Part shown: positions 24,540 to 36,159 of the stretch, piece after piece
How positions within the stretch are numbered: position 1 is the stretch's first letter
How the letters are laid out: each line of letters begins with the position of its first letter
Assembly (NCBI GenBank): GCA_944470555.2
Contig: OX104127.1
Span: forward strand, 31,945,661-32,009,660
Direction: 5' to 3'
DNA: 64,000 nt
Origin: Heterobilharzia americana
Lineage: Eukaryota > Platyhelminthes > Trematoda > Strigeidida > Schistosomatidae
The notes under the pieces: generated by a model
Database searches by the model: none
What the model was told of the DNA's origin: nothing
Seen by the model: the letters and a program-made list of their open reading frames with translations, nothing else
Translations under genes and position numbers: made by a program

Positions 24540-26000
24540 GTCCTCTTGGGTTCCTAGTGGAAAATAAGGCTTCAGTTGCACGTCTCCATTCTACTCTGTT
24601 ATCTGAAGTCTTTCGAACTTCGCTCCACAACTACCCACAAGCTTTCATTTCTTCCTCATATCATCTCCTCCATGTCACCCTCGCCTCGCCTCGCCTCGGA
24701 CTCCCAACTCCTCCTTTCCCCTTTGAATTCCACTCAACGACCTGGCCTCGAGCACGATGTCCCCAAATGACCTTCTCAGTGTATGCCCAGTCCAGTCCAG
24801 TCCAGTCCAATCCATCTCCAATTTCATCTTCTGCATAGTTGATGGGCGATGGATTCTTGCCTCGTTGGTTCGTTGCCAGTCAGCCAACCAGATTTCCTTG
24901 TTGCTTATTCTTATTATTCTGGCCATCTGATCTGATCTTCAGTATCGAGTGAGGGTAGGTGGCAGCTGTTGATGATGTACATCTGTAGTTTGTTGGAAAT
25001 GCTTTTCGTGATGCGTCAAGTTTCTGAACCATCACACAGAAGCACTGACTTGACATTAGTGTAGAAATCAGGATGTTGTTCACGCTTTATGCTGAGTGCA
25101 GTGCAGTGCAGTGGATCTCCACACTGGTTTCACATTAGTCAAGTCCCGTCCTCGCTACCCTGCCTCTCCTACCAACTTGTTGCTTTTCCCCTGTAGATCT
25201 TAGAGTTTGTGCGACAGGACATTACACATAAACCATCATCGTTGGCGAAATCCAAATCTTCTTCTGGGGTCTTTTCATCGGTCATGCAGCGTATGGCCCT
25301 CTTCTCGCTCCTCACACTTTCTTGCATAGTACAGTCCACCACAATCAGGAAGATCATCGGTGATAGTAGGCGGCAACACTGTCTTACTCCTTCCTATCCC
25401 CTGTCTTCACTTCAAAGGCGTCACTGAACTTTCCATTGTAGTGTGAATCACTCAGCATGTAACATCATATAGCATGTAGCTGCTGTTCAATGTGGTTGAT
25501 AAAGGTTTGTGGAACTAAAAGCGTAGTGTTCAAGCAGCTGTCTGCCAAATTACTTCTCGGTCGACGCTGTCGAAGGCCTTTTCAAAATCGATGAAGTTGA
25601 GGTAGAGAGTTGATTGCCATTCTATGCTCTCTTCTATGATGATGAGTAGCGTAACGTTGAAATTTGGTCCGCACATGATTTCTACTTCCTCAATCCAACC
25701 AGCCTGTTCCGGTAGTAATTTTGAATCCAGCGTATCTTTTAGTCTCTCCAGGATGATGCGGCATAATATTTTGCTTGCTTTGGGTGGATAGGAGCATGAC
25801 TCCTCGCCAGTTCTTGAAAACATTTAGGTCTCCCTAATTCGTGAGGTAGGTACCTTTCCTTCCTTCCTTCATTCCAAACCTTCTGCAATAGTGGTTTGAG
25901 CATGTCCGCTGCTGTCCCTGCATCTGTTTTCAGTGGTTCTGGCGGGATTCCATCTGGTCCTGGTGCTTTCCCGGATTTTAGTAGCCTTATGGAGTGACAC
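24537..26000 (-). mobile_element. 5'-truncated family A retrotransposon, copy 2 (PDE9 intron e-f)
   Basis: The minus-strand element has its (AAT)n tail at 24,513-24,539 and is truncated near 26,000, just upstream of KAPGPDGIPPEPL, a reverse-transcriptase domain signature. The rest follows: FIDFEKAFDSVDREV (about 25,590), the broken F/YADD box DLDFANDDG (about 25,260) and the C-terminal stretch SFGDIVLEARSL (about 24,740). It is inserted in the same sense as the PDE9 gene. From 24,537 to about 25,835 it is nearly identical to 34,010-35,310 in inverted orientation, with shared variants absent from copy 1. The two are recent sister copies. Confidence 0.88.
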
Positions 26001-27283
26001 TGGAAAATGGGGATCATAACAGAAAAACCAACCTAAAAAGGGATTGGTAATATGGTCTCTTAGAAATCCGTAGGTCCTTCTTTCGATGCCATTGTCATGG
26101 TATTAGAAGAGTACAGATAATAATGTGCTAGGGCAAGACCAGCCAGTCAGCAGCCCTGGTTTTCAAAAACTTCATGCAAGATAAAGAACGATCAGTCTGA
26201 TGAGAGGAATTTGAGTTGAAACCTCTTTTGATGGTGTTGTATTCTTTGAGCTAGGTGGTTTAATCGTGAAGCTTTCATTTTCATTCCAGATATTATCAGC
26301 ATAAACTTCAGAAAGAAGTCTACTGGTCAGTAAGGTTTTTGGAATCAAACACTCTACATGTTTAGAGAATAGCGAACTCTAACGATTTGATTTTTTAGTC
26401 CTATTGTCCATATCTGTGTAGTAGGCAATGAGCCACACCTATTATGTGAGGGGTAGTGATAATATTCGGCTGCCCAAACCTAATTAAGTGGAGCTGAGCT
26501 AGAACCCGTGGCTAACGAGTATCTATGAGATAAGAGGAAATCATTACGAAGATCTATTGATTATTTGAGTCATACAGGAGAGGTAGTCGGTTCGAGTTGC
26601 CAGAGTAGCAATAATCGGTTTGTTATAGTATACAGTAAGCCACTGTTTGCTTTCCTGCCTACATAACTTTTTTTCTATACGTTTCGTCAACCATCTCAGA
26701 TTGTGCCTACCAGAAGTTCTATATTGAGTTAGTTTACCAATCAGTTAGATAAAAATAAGAAGAGGGAAGAAAAACAGAATAAATTCGACAGTAACTGAAC
26801 TGTCAACCTTGTAAAATTAATTCTGCTGTATAAACTACAAGTTAGTGGTTATTTGCCACCTTTTAAGATTCTCTAAAAGCAACACATTTCTCAGTTACTA
26901 TGTCATATATTAAAATTCATTCTACCTTTTGTAACCGACGTAACAATATAGAATCCTGTCATGATACATATATGTACAACTTACAGCCCGCTTTTTATTA
27001 TTGAGTTGTCTTAAACATTGCTTTGATTTATCAAAAAGTAACTTATATCTTTGCCTGTATGGACTAGTAGCATGTAGACTATATAGAAATAGTGGTAAAA
27101 TACACAAAATAATTAAGCTACAAACTAGCATTCAATACAGTGACGATAACTTAAGCTGGGAGAAAAAGCGAGGACTGCAATCGTTATCGAAATGATAGCT
27201 TCCAGGAAACTTTCTTACACTGCAAATACAATTACTAATATGTCATATAAATATTTCGAAGAAGAAAAATAACTCAAACAAAC

Positions 27284-27803
27284 CTGCATAAAAAACTCAT
27301 TGAATAAACAATCCGACCAAGCATCAGCAACTGATGGTGGACGAGTTTCATTCGACACATCACAAATTTTTAGTAGTATCATTAAAAATCTTAACAAATA
27401 CTCTGGTTGTTCATTAATTAACACATTTAACAAGGAGCGTATACATGAATCATCATCCTTAATATTGATATGTTGTTCATACTCTTCTTTCATTATATGT
27501 TTTTGTTCTTGTTGTTCGCTTTCTGAAACATTATTATGCTGTATAACTTGATTTTCCCAATGAGAGGTTAATCCACATGAAGTAGACGGTGGATGAGCAG
27601 CCACAGGAAGAGGTGTAAATGAAACTAACTGAGGGGAAGGAAATACTGAATGATGTTGATGATCAGCAGCATTATGATGATTTACACTATTATCATTGTT
27701 CTGTATTGACGATTGGGGAGAAATTAAATATATTTGTTGTCGTAAATTTTGAAATTGTGAAATACAATCAGCATGAATAGCCATATCTGTACTCAGAATA
27801 CAT
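27284..27803 (-). CDS. PDE9A: PDE9-like exon e: catalytic core with a large S/Q/N/H-rich insertion
   Basis: The exon has 520 nt (one base completing the Arg codon, then 173 codons), acceptor ATGAACAG and donor GTTTGT after FFMQ, phase 0 out. Residues 1-20 (CILSTDMAIHADCISQFQNL) and about 122-173 (SLLNVLINEQPEYLLRF through KICDVSNETRP to FMQ) match PDE9. The Asp of C-D-V-S-N is the last conserved metal ligand. Between them lie about 95 residues (roughly 27,428-27,712) rich in Ser, Gln, Asn, His and Pro, then an acidic/Lys stretch, with no counterpart in the human enzyme. The insertion sits in the loop after the T-D-M-A helix and keeps frame. The open frame continues upstream of the acceptor into non-homologous codons, which I treat as intron. 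Confidence 0.9.
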
Positions 27804-27974
27804 CTGTTCATGGTTTGATATGAATTTGGCATACATTTGACGTTTTTGTTTTGTTTTCGATATAAGAGTGAATGATTGACATGCAAAAAATATGCAAAGA
27901 AATAATGAGTAAACTATCCATTTTTACACAACAATAAACTTATTTTAAGCTAAATGCATGTATTTGAGGCTGTT

Positions 27975-28082
27975 ATTCATCATGGATCGACATCGATTGG
28001 TGAAACATTGGGAACTTCCCAGGTTTTCAATGATGAATATCAGCCTGGAATCGATGAAATCTTCACAAGCCTTCAAATTAAA
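27975..28082 (+). mobile_element. Sm-alpha-like SINE 3' fragment, in tandem with the next copy
   Basis: GGTGAAACATTGGGAACTTCCCAGG, then CAGCCTGGAATCGATGAAATC and TTCACAAGCCTTCAAAT match the post-hammerhead and 3' end of the family. The hammerhead core itself is lost apart from GAAAC. Confidence 0.55.
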
Positions 28083-28452
28083 TTATTCTACTGCTCATTG
28101 GTGAATAGCTTCGAGAGGTGATTCTCGAAGTTCTAGTGAGAAGTGACCACTGGGGCCAACAAAGTCGAACATCAGGACAGGTACTCAAAGATGGCATTGA
28201 ATGGAGGTCGAGCGATATCGTGAAGTGACAGAGGTAGGAAATACAGATCACTGGGTTTCGATCCAGTGGCCCAATGGTGACATGCTGGCAGTGGAACTTG
28301 AAGGTTCTTGGTTCGATCCCTGGCGGGGTCATGGGTGTGCAGTGCTGAGGAGTCCCATATTAGGACGAAACAGTTTTCTAATGTTTCCCCAACTGATGTC
28401 GGTCCATAATGAATACCAACCTGAAATCAATGAAATCCCTACAAGACTTCAA
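28083..28452 (+). mobile_element. Sm-alpha-like SINE with tRNA-like promoter and hammerhead core
   Basis: Plus-strand element. The A-box-like TGGCCCAATGGTGACATGC is at about 28,268 and the B-box-like GGTTCGATCCC at about 28,311, the internal RNA polymerase III promoter. A hammerhead segment (28,337-28,385) follows. The 3' end is CAACTGATGTCGGTCC, then CCTGAAATCAATGAAATCCCTACAAGACTTCAAAT, shared with other copies. It directly follows the 3' end of another copy and lies in the d-e intron. Confidence 0.75.
28337..28385 (+). ncRNA. Hammerhead ribozyme-like segment in SINE
   Basis: Core CTGAGGA (28,345-28,351), stem II GTCC-CATATTA-GGAC (28,352-28,366) and GAAA (28,367-28,370). Only position 7 of the core differs from the usual CTGATGA, and that position is known to tolerate change. 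Stem III and the 3' strand of stem I (CAGTTTTCTAATG) are eroded, so self-cleavage is doubtful. Confidence 0.6.
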
Positions 28453-28799
28453 ATGTATGTATTTTAGCCTAAAATAGTGTAGCAGGCAGAGATTTACTTA
28501 GGTGAAAGTCAAACCCTAGTCACCATTCTTCTGGAGGGTTGTGAAGTTGGAGACAAGTCCACAGTATACTTGTCACAGCAAAAATCATGAAAGAGAAAAT
28601 TTATCTTGTTCACGTATCAGCCCTACTAATGAATTAAATGATTGAAATTTCAAGAATCTTTAGCTTTATTTAGGGCATTTGCACACAGACAAAAGCATCC
28701 AGAGAAAAAGTTTAAACAATGTATTATTTATGATGAAATCCTGTCAACAAAGGAATTAGTGTAGTGGTGTTAATTTCAGTACTCATTATTTGAAACGAT

Positions 28800-29420
28800 T
28801 GAAAAAAATTGTGGCTTAGGATGAGGATGGCGGTGGTTCGCTGCTCCACCTCTCTCTGTTGACTGACATTTCGTTTGAATGCTATGCTTTCAGAAATTCT
28901 TTTGCAGTCTCAAACCGGATCTTTGGAGCATTTCCACATTCTCTCAGTGAAATTTGCGATCATGATTGTCTGCATGCACTGGAACCAGAGAGGCCGTGTC
29001 ACGTTGCTTCACTGATAGTTGTTTACAAATTCTCTGAGCAATCCAACGGTCAGACTGGTCAACATAGTGTTAGGAACAGTCTTTGCAGCTGATTTTGTAG
29101 ATTATATTTACCATGTCTCCTTTTGTCAGTGGATTCTTTGGTTTTCATAACATGATGTGTAGTGATTTCGTTAGTTTGTGTGCTACTCCGATTTCAAACG
29201 GACGAAGCTATAGGTCGACTGTTTGTGAGATATATTTGATTTAGGGTACAATAACGCGTTTATTGATTTGAGGCAATTGCAGTCACGCAGTCAATGCTCC
29301 TCTATATGGCTCAGACCAGCAAACAGACTGCATAAATTGGTTCCATTTCTTCATATGTCCCAACTCCTAGTTTCCCTTGACCTACTCCTATGCCGACTAA
29401 CATCGTACACTGAACCTTAA
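28800..29420. other. GC-richer unexplained block in the d-e intron
   Basis: Composition changes visibly against the AT-rich flanks. The 77-codon open frame at 28,859 is not recognisable. It does not match families A or B or the SINEs in this window. It may be part of another mobile element. Confidence 0.35.
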
Positions 29421-30087
29421 CAATGAAGTTTGACAAGTAATTTCGTACTTAAAACAAACTCGACTTTATCTTACAATATGAATTCCATTTTATCGACAAC
29501 CTTCAGCCTAAACAGAGTATCAGCGGTGATAAAAATTCTATCCAACCTTCTTTGCAGCTCTAAAACCATTATGTCTAAAAAGAAACTGTCAATTAAATTT
29601 GAAATTCGTGATAACTTTAAGCAATATAAAACACGTGAAAGATATTTTACTAACGACTCTCCCTATCAACTAAACTGATGTACCATATGCACTGACTGAA
29701 ATTTATTCGGTGAATTTCCTTCGAACAAAGGAATGAGACAAATGAAGAGAAGAGTCGTATAACTAGGTGTGATTTAACTGACTTCAATGCGGTAACAGGC
29801 TATTATAAACTATATTTCGAATCCGAAACAATATATAGGACATCACAGGAATAAGCTATGGACATGTTTCCTTTTTTCGTTAAAACAACAAAAAATCCCT
29901 CTACCAGATGTGATATTTCACAGTACCTCTGATATTTTTATAAACTGTACAATATATTGTGGAACTAGACAAATGAAATATTGAAAACAAACTCATCAGG
30001 AACCAATTTATTGCTCTGAATCAGCAGAAATATGTACGACATGTGCGGATTTACCATAGTTACACACAGATTGAGTTTACTTTGTCG

Positions 30088-30160
30088 TAGTGGAGCTGTG
30101 GTCCAGTGGTATCGCCACCAAAAATGTGAATCATGAGTTGGAGCTGCACTCTCTTTCATC
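30088..30160 (+). mobile_element. tRNA-like sequence, probable SINE fragment
   Basis: GTGGTCCAGTGGTATCGCCACC resembles a tRNA D-arm/A-box. The B-box position (GAGTTGGAGCTGCACTC) is decayed. A functional tRNA is unlikely since no acceptor stem forms. Confidence 0.35.
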
Positions 30161-30653
30161 ATAGTCTAAACGACCGCTTGATATAACCACCTTCTATAAA
30201 TTATGCATGACTTACAAGCCTAGTGCACGAATCACGAAGTGGTTGGTGAATTTCATTCCTAATTTACTAAAAACTAATTATCAATTAAAGAGATAAGTAA
30301 TTCAGCTTATTAAAGTATCATTCATGGTAATCATTATGATTATCTGAGTTGTTCATTGTCTAAAGAGGTGTATGTATGCACAAGAGATAATCATAATGAC
30401 TAGTTCAAACAAATCAATCAAACATACGCTTAAGTCAATGTTCAATAGGTGACCTACTTATTTTCTTTTTTCTATACTGTAAAAGGATTAAAATATTTGA
30501 AAAAAAATCCTAAGGGAATGAAAAATGGGGAGAAAAAGATTGACCTGTATTTCACCTTTTTTCTCCTAACCACATAAACACTGCTAAATTAATAACATAG
30601 AAAATAAGAGGAATAAATTTACAAAAGTAAAGAACATATGGACGTAGACGAAC

Positions 30654-30814
30654 CTTATCACAGATCTGCGGAAGTGGCGTGATTCGAGCCGTGTTAAACC
30701 ACTGGTTATATTTGTCGTTGGGTTCGAGATAATCTCGAACGCTGTTACGCAATGATGATTTTCTAACGGCGATATATCATTGTAGCGAAGTGCAAGCCAG
30801 GATCCAGAGTTTAC
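30654..30814 (-). CDS. PDE9A: PDE9-like exon d: SPLENHH segment
   Basis: The exon has 161 nt, entering in phase 0 after a pyrimidine-rich acceptor (CCAACCAG) and leaving with two extra bases at an unusual donor, GTTCGT. It encodes VNSGSWLALRYNDISPLENHH and continues to HFRRSVI. RYNDISPLENHH is almost invariant in PDE9. The segment follows H-D-L-D-H-P-G-x-x-N-x-Y-Q of exon c directly. The split codon (AG plus A of exon e) makes Arg and yields R-C-I-L-S-T-D-M-A, which keeps PDE9 spacing. W and S at positions 4-6 replace the usual R-T-E of the family, a local divergence. The exon lies in a 7.8 kb segment bounded by two inverted retroelement copies. Confidence 0.92.
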
Positions 30815-31865
30815 CTGGTTGGAAAAATGGAAAGAGACTGATGAAACAAAGCAAAATAATTAAAAAGCAACAACTAGAGAATATATTCGACCATGAATCG
30901 ATAAATCACTGCTAAAGAGCTAGCAAGGCAATCTTTAGATATTCCTTAATAGCGTTTACTAGTCGAATTCTTTATCAGAATCTCACTTCCTATGTAGAAC
31001 AGGTTAATAATAAATAAAAACTGGACTAAGATTCTAGTATGACATAACGTTATATATGTAAACAAACATAAATAAAAATGACTGCATGCAAACATATGTA
31101 ACGGACAGCGAAGTGAGAAACTGGATAATCACATCTAATAAACGCAGAGTTCAGAATGGTAAAACTGACAGAACAAGTAAGATTTTCATTGATAAGCCAG
31201 TTAGGTACATACATTTGCTGACATCAGCAAAATTTCATCCGCAATGTGTTAAATTACTACAGAACCAGTTCAAATTCAATCATATTAAAAACGTTTAAGT
31301 TCTTCAATATAATTTCCTCATGTATTTCTCCAAATCATTCTATTTACTATATGATAAATAAATTCTTTTCACAAACATAATGGAATACGCAGTAAACATA
31401 AGGTTACATAAAAGAGTGAAGCTGTTGCGACGGGAAGTTTGAAATCCAAATAATGTATCAATAGTTAACAACACAAGTAAAGTACGATATCCGTTTAGAA
31501 AAATCTACCGCTTTCTTATGAGTAAGTGGTTTAAGTGAATCGCAGAAAGAGGTTAACCTTGATGTGTGCCTGTAATCTCAGCAAACGTATTTTTTCAGTA
31601 AAAAGGACGCAAAAGAAGGAGAGAAAGCATTAAACGTCATCCAAATTAGAACTATGAGATTTGACACCAACCTTGTGAAAAAAAGAAAAGGGAAATACAC
31701 CAGGACATTGTAATTCGCTTGATAGCCATGAAAAAAGGGAAATCGATTCATAAACATTTCAAGCATATGTCAATAACTAATAACGATTAAGAGCAATAAT
31801 TATTCCAATCAACTAATTGTTGTTAGGAAACCGCCTTTAAATAAATGCCTTCATATTGACCTAAA

Positions 31866-34800
31866 ACCTCGCCTGGTCAACTAGTTCACTAGTTACTAAA
31901 CAGTGATCAGCCCGGATAAAGAGGGAAGCCTTGGAATACTGATAGCAACTCTACCCATAAAACCAAGCCAACCACAGCACTAACTTCAAAGCACACACAA
32001 AATATAAATCATAAAATTAAACTTTTTCCTCACTGGAATCCGATAGGCGAAATGACGCCAGTTGGTGAAAGCCTTCACGAAGCCAATTGACCAATGTGTC
32101 TCCCTTCTCTTCTCTCGATGAAAGCAAAAGTAAGCATAGGGACACGGAATGAATGTCTGAACAATGTTTGAAGCTGACTGGCTGGATGGCTCGCTGGCTG
32201 GCAAGACTACCCAGATTGCAAAAGAGATGAGAAGGTATGGCGTGGGAGTGCTGGACTGGGAATATGTGAGTAATCTGCAGATGGAATGCAAGTGGACTCT
32301 GCAAACTGTCAACTAGAGAGTCAATCCAATCCACTCCGATATTGTCACCCAGATGATAACCACGAGCATACTGAGTTTTCGAGTGGCTATCATGATGTCC
32401 ACCTCTCAATAGCATCGAAGGTTCTTGTGCAGTGGGAACCAACCTCCTCATGTATCAGGATCAGGATTAGGATCAGGATCATGACAGCAAGGTTCATCTC
32501 AGAAGGAAGGAGAGTCACAATGATACAATGCACTGTGCACTGTGCACCTACAAATAATGCATATGAAGAGAAGAAGGAGGAATTCTACAGACAACTGCAA
32601 TCAGTAGAGGACAGGAGAAGACAAGACGCCACCCCAGTTGTCGACATCAAACTCATTCTAATGGGTGAGGTGAGATGAATGCGGAACTGTGAGCGGACAA
32701 GTCAGGAAGAGAAGTGATGATGGGTCGAGAAGTGCTGAGTGATTGAAATGAATGAGAATGGAGAAGTGTTTGCAGACTTCTGGGCAATCAATGGCTTGGT
32801 GATTGGAGGCAGTGTGTACAAACAAACACAAGGATATTCACAAAGCGAGCGACATGGATTTGATTTCACGAGACATGAGGACACACTCCACTAAGAATCA
32901 GATCGACTTCATCTGAATGTGAAGAAAGTGGAGATGGAGACGCAGTCAGTCAGCCTACTGGAGATAAGATGAGATGAAGAAGGTGAGCAGATGTAGGTTG
33001 ACACCACTCACCTGACTATCTAGTGCAAGGAACCTACCTTGAGAATCGAGTTTGAAGCCTTCAAAGTAGTTGGTGATGATGGGCCACAGTTGAAGTTCAA
33101 CGCCCACCCAGAAAGTGAAGGAGGAAACTACAAGGGACATCTTCACTTCAGTCAGTCAGTCAGTCATTAGGACAAATGGGAGGGAGATATTGAGGAACAT
33201 GTATGAAGGTGTCTGCTTGTAAGAACACTGGAACTCTTAGAAAGAGATGTGGAAGGAAAGCTGGATAGATATGCTAAGAAGGATAAGGAAGAAGAAAGAA
33301 GACAAGGAGAATGGATCTCTACGGAAGTCCATATGGAGGCTGATATAGCAGGGATTGAGGAAGATGGTGAAGGCGAAGGAGAAGATGAAGGAGTGCGGTG
33401 TAGTTTAGTGCAGGGCAGGACAGTTCAGCGCCGCGCAGTGCAGGGGTGTGCCAGGATGAACAACGAAAAGAGGAACTGAACACAACCTATAAAGAAACAC
33501 TCCAGTGGAGAAGGAAGTGAAGAAGAGTGTGTGCAATGAGAAGAGACATTTGTACGACACACTGGTAAGTGAAGCAGAACAGGCTGCTGGTTGGTAGGAG
33601 AGACCTGACAACATTGTACCAAATGACCAGGTTACTTACTGTCTGGGAGGGAAGAGATCAACACAGGTGAAACGAATGAAGGATGGTGGAGGAAATTTAA
33701 TTGGCAAAGTAGAGAAACGATGGTCTGACCACTTCAAAAACTCTTGAATCTATCATCAGCAGCACAGCCACAGAACTACCAGTGAACATAAATCCTCCAA
33801 CAAAAGTGGAAGTCCTGAACGCCATAAAGCTACTGAAATGAGGAAGGCAGCAGGACCAGATAAAATCCCTCCAGAAGCACTGAAAACAGATGCAGGGACA
33901 ACAGCGGACATGCTCACATCACACCACAATTGCAGAAGTTCTGGAGGAAGAAAAGGTACCTGTTGGTTGATTGGAAGAAGGGCTACCTTGTCAAACTCCC
34001 GAAGATGGGAGACCTAAATGTTTTCAAGAACTGGCGAGGAGTCATGCTCCTATCCACCCAAAGCAAGCAAAATATTATGCCGCATCATCCTGGAGAGACT
34101 AAAAGATACACTGGATTCAAAATTACTACCGGAACAGGCTGGTTGGATTGAGGAAGTAGAAATCATGTGCGGACCAAATTTCAACGTTACGCTACTCATC
34201 ATCATAGAAGAGAGCATAGAATGGCAATCAACTCTCCACCTCAACTTCATCGATTTTGAAAAGGCCTTCGACAGCGTCGACCGAGAAGTAATTTGGCAGA
34301 CAGCTGCTTGAACACTACGCTTTTAGTTCCACAAACCTTTATCAACCACATTGAACAGCAGCTACATGCTATATGATGTTACATGCCGAGTGATTCACAC
34401 TACAATGGAAAGTTCAGTGACGCCTTTGAAGTGAAGACAGGGGATAGGAAGGAGTAAGACAGTGTCGCCGCCTACTATCACCGATGATCTTCCTGATTGT
34501 GGTGGACTGTATTATGCAAGAAAGTGTGAGGAGCGAGAAGAGGGTCATACGCTGCATGACCGATGAAAAGACCCCAGAAGAAGATTTGGATTTCGCCAAC
34601 GATGATGGTTTATGTGTAATGTCCTGTCGCACAAACTCTAAGATCTACAGGGGAAAAGCAACAAGTTGGTAGGAGAGGCAGGGTAGCGAGGACGGGACTT
34701 GACTAATGTGAAACCAGTGTGGAGATCCACTGCACTGCACTGCACTCAGCATAAAGCGTGAACAACATCCTGATTTCTACACTAATGTCAAGTCAGTGCT

Positions 34801-35310
34801 TCTGTGTGATGGTTCAGAAACTTGACGCATCACGAAAAGCATTTCCAACAAACTACAGATGTACATCATCAACAGCTGCCACCTACCCTCACTCGATACT
34901 GAAGATCAGATCAGATGGCCAGAATAATAAGAATAAGCAACAAGGAAATCTGGTTGGCTGACTGGCAACGAACCAACGAGGCAAGAATCCATCGCCCATC
35001 AACTATGCAGAAGATGAAATTGGAGATGGATTGGACTGGACTGGACTGGACTGGGCATACACTGAGAAGGTCATTTGGGGACATCGTGCTCGAGGCCAGG
35101 TCGTTGAGTGGAATTCAAAGGGGAAAGGAGGAGTTGGGAGTCCGAGGCGAGGCGAGGCGAGGGTGACATGGAGGAGATGATATGAGGAAGAAATGAAAGC
35201 TTGTGGGTAGTTGTGGAGCGAAGTTCGAAAGACTTCAGATAACAGAGTAGAATGGAGACGTGCAACTGAAGCCTTATTTTCCACTAGGAACCCAAGAGGA
35301 CAAATAATAA
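31866..35310 (+). mobile_element. Full-length but defective RTE-like retrotransposon, family A copy 3 (PDE9 intron c-d)
   Basis: The plus-strand element of about 3.44 kb is antisense to the PDE9 gene. It has a 5' UTR to about 32,285, then endonuclease pieces (TARFISEGRR; APTNNAYEEKKEEFY at about 32,550; NENGEVFADF at about 32,750). A linker follows (EGKLDRYAKKDKEEERR at about 33,250). Reverse-transcriptase pieces come next (FIDFEKAFDSVDREV at about 34,245; DLDFANDDG at about 34,590) and the C-terminal domain (SFGDIVLEARSL at about 35,070). It ends at GACAAATAATAATGACAATAATGAC, a decayed (AAT)n tail. Many frameshifts and stops, most shared with copies 1 and 2, show it is non-autonomous. It is the most complete copy in the window and defines both ends of the family. 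Confidence 0.9.
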
Positions 35311-36159
35311 TGACAATAATGACTTAAGTTTCGTTTCATCTCCACTAGCTTGAAAATAGCAGTGGAATTCGGGATGTATTTTGTTCCATTTAGGGTTTTT
35401 TAGTTAGATGCATCTTCACTCCAGTGAGTTGTAGGTTTCCTACTAAGGCTTGAACACAGTACCTAAATATCACAGCGCTATAAATTAAGCAACTAGCTAA
35501 CCAGTAGGAACAATACTGTTCAGCAGAATGCAAGTATATCTATCTGACGGGTTTCTAATTGAGAAAAAACGAGATCCTGGGTCTGACTGCTAGCCACCTT
35601 CGCGAAAATGAAATCATGTATGGTTTTCACGAGTTCATTGTTCGCGTAATCTAGTTGGGAGTCTGATAACTATGAACCCTATCGTGTGAGATACCACGTT
35701 ACTCAAAATAATCTTCGCTATGGTTGTTAAAAATAAATTTCCGTCCATTCTTGCAGACTGAAATACTTAACAGTCTAGACTAGTCTGACGGAACTACCCC
35801 ATATACTACGTAGTATATAAGTTACTCTAGTCAGTAAGTATTAACTTCATCTTTAAACACTTCTCATAACAAATCATCAGGTCTTGAAGCTTTGTGTCGT
35901 TTCTGGTTCGAAACAGCTCTTTCAAGTTAGAAAAGAGTAGCAGGACCGACACCTATGTCCCAATCACGTTCGGGCTGAACGCAAGGTGACGGAGGTATTG
36001 CTGTAAGGCTGTTAGACTGATCTTCAAGGTGTTACGCCTACCGTTCTAGCTGCTTATTTTGAGGCATTATTCAGAAGCTATTCTTTGCACCAATGGTCTC
36101 ATTAACCATAATCTTTTCCCTGCCAGTATCCTAATAAACGTAAATGATTGTCTAGTACT

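Noticed and set aside
24675..24926. 83-codon frames at 24,926-24,675 and 34,915-35,166 as a host gene family
   Set aside because: They are the C-terminal part of the family A polyprotein, with tandem-unit expansions.
27804..27886. Upstream extension of the open frame of exon e
   Set aside because: Exon d ends with HFRRSVI and its split codon joins at 27,803 to give the conserved segment. The upstream codons have no counterpart.
30088..30160. Functional tRNA gene
   Set aside because: A-box-like part only; no cloverleaf with acceptor and T-arm can be drawn.
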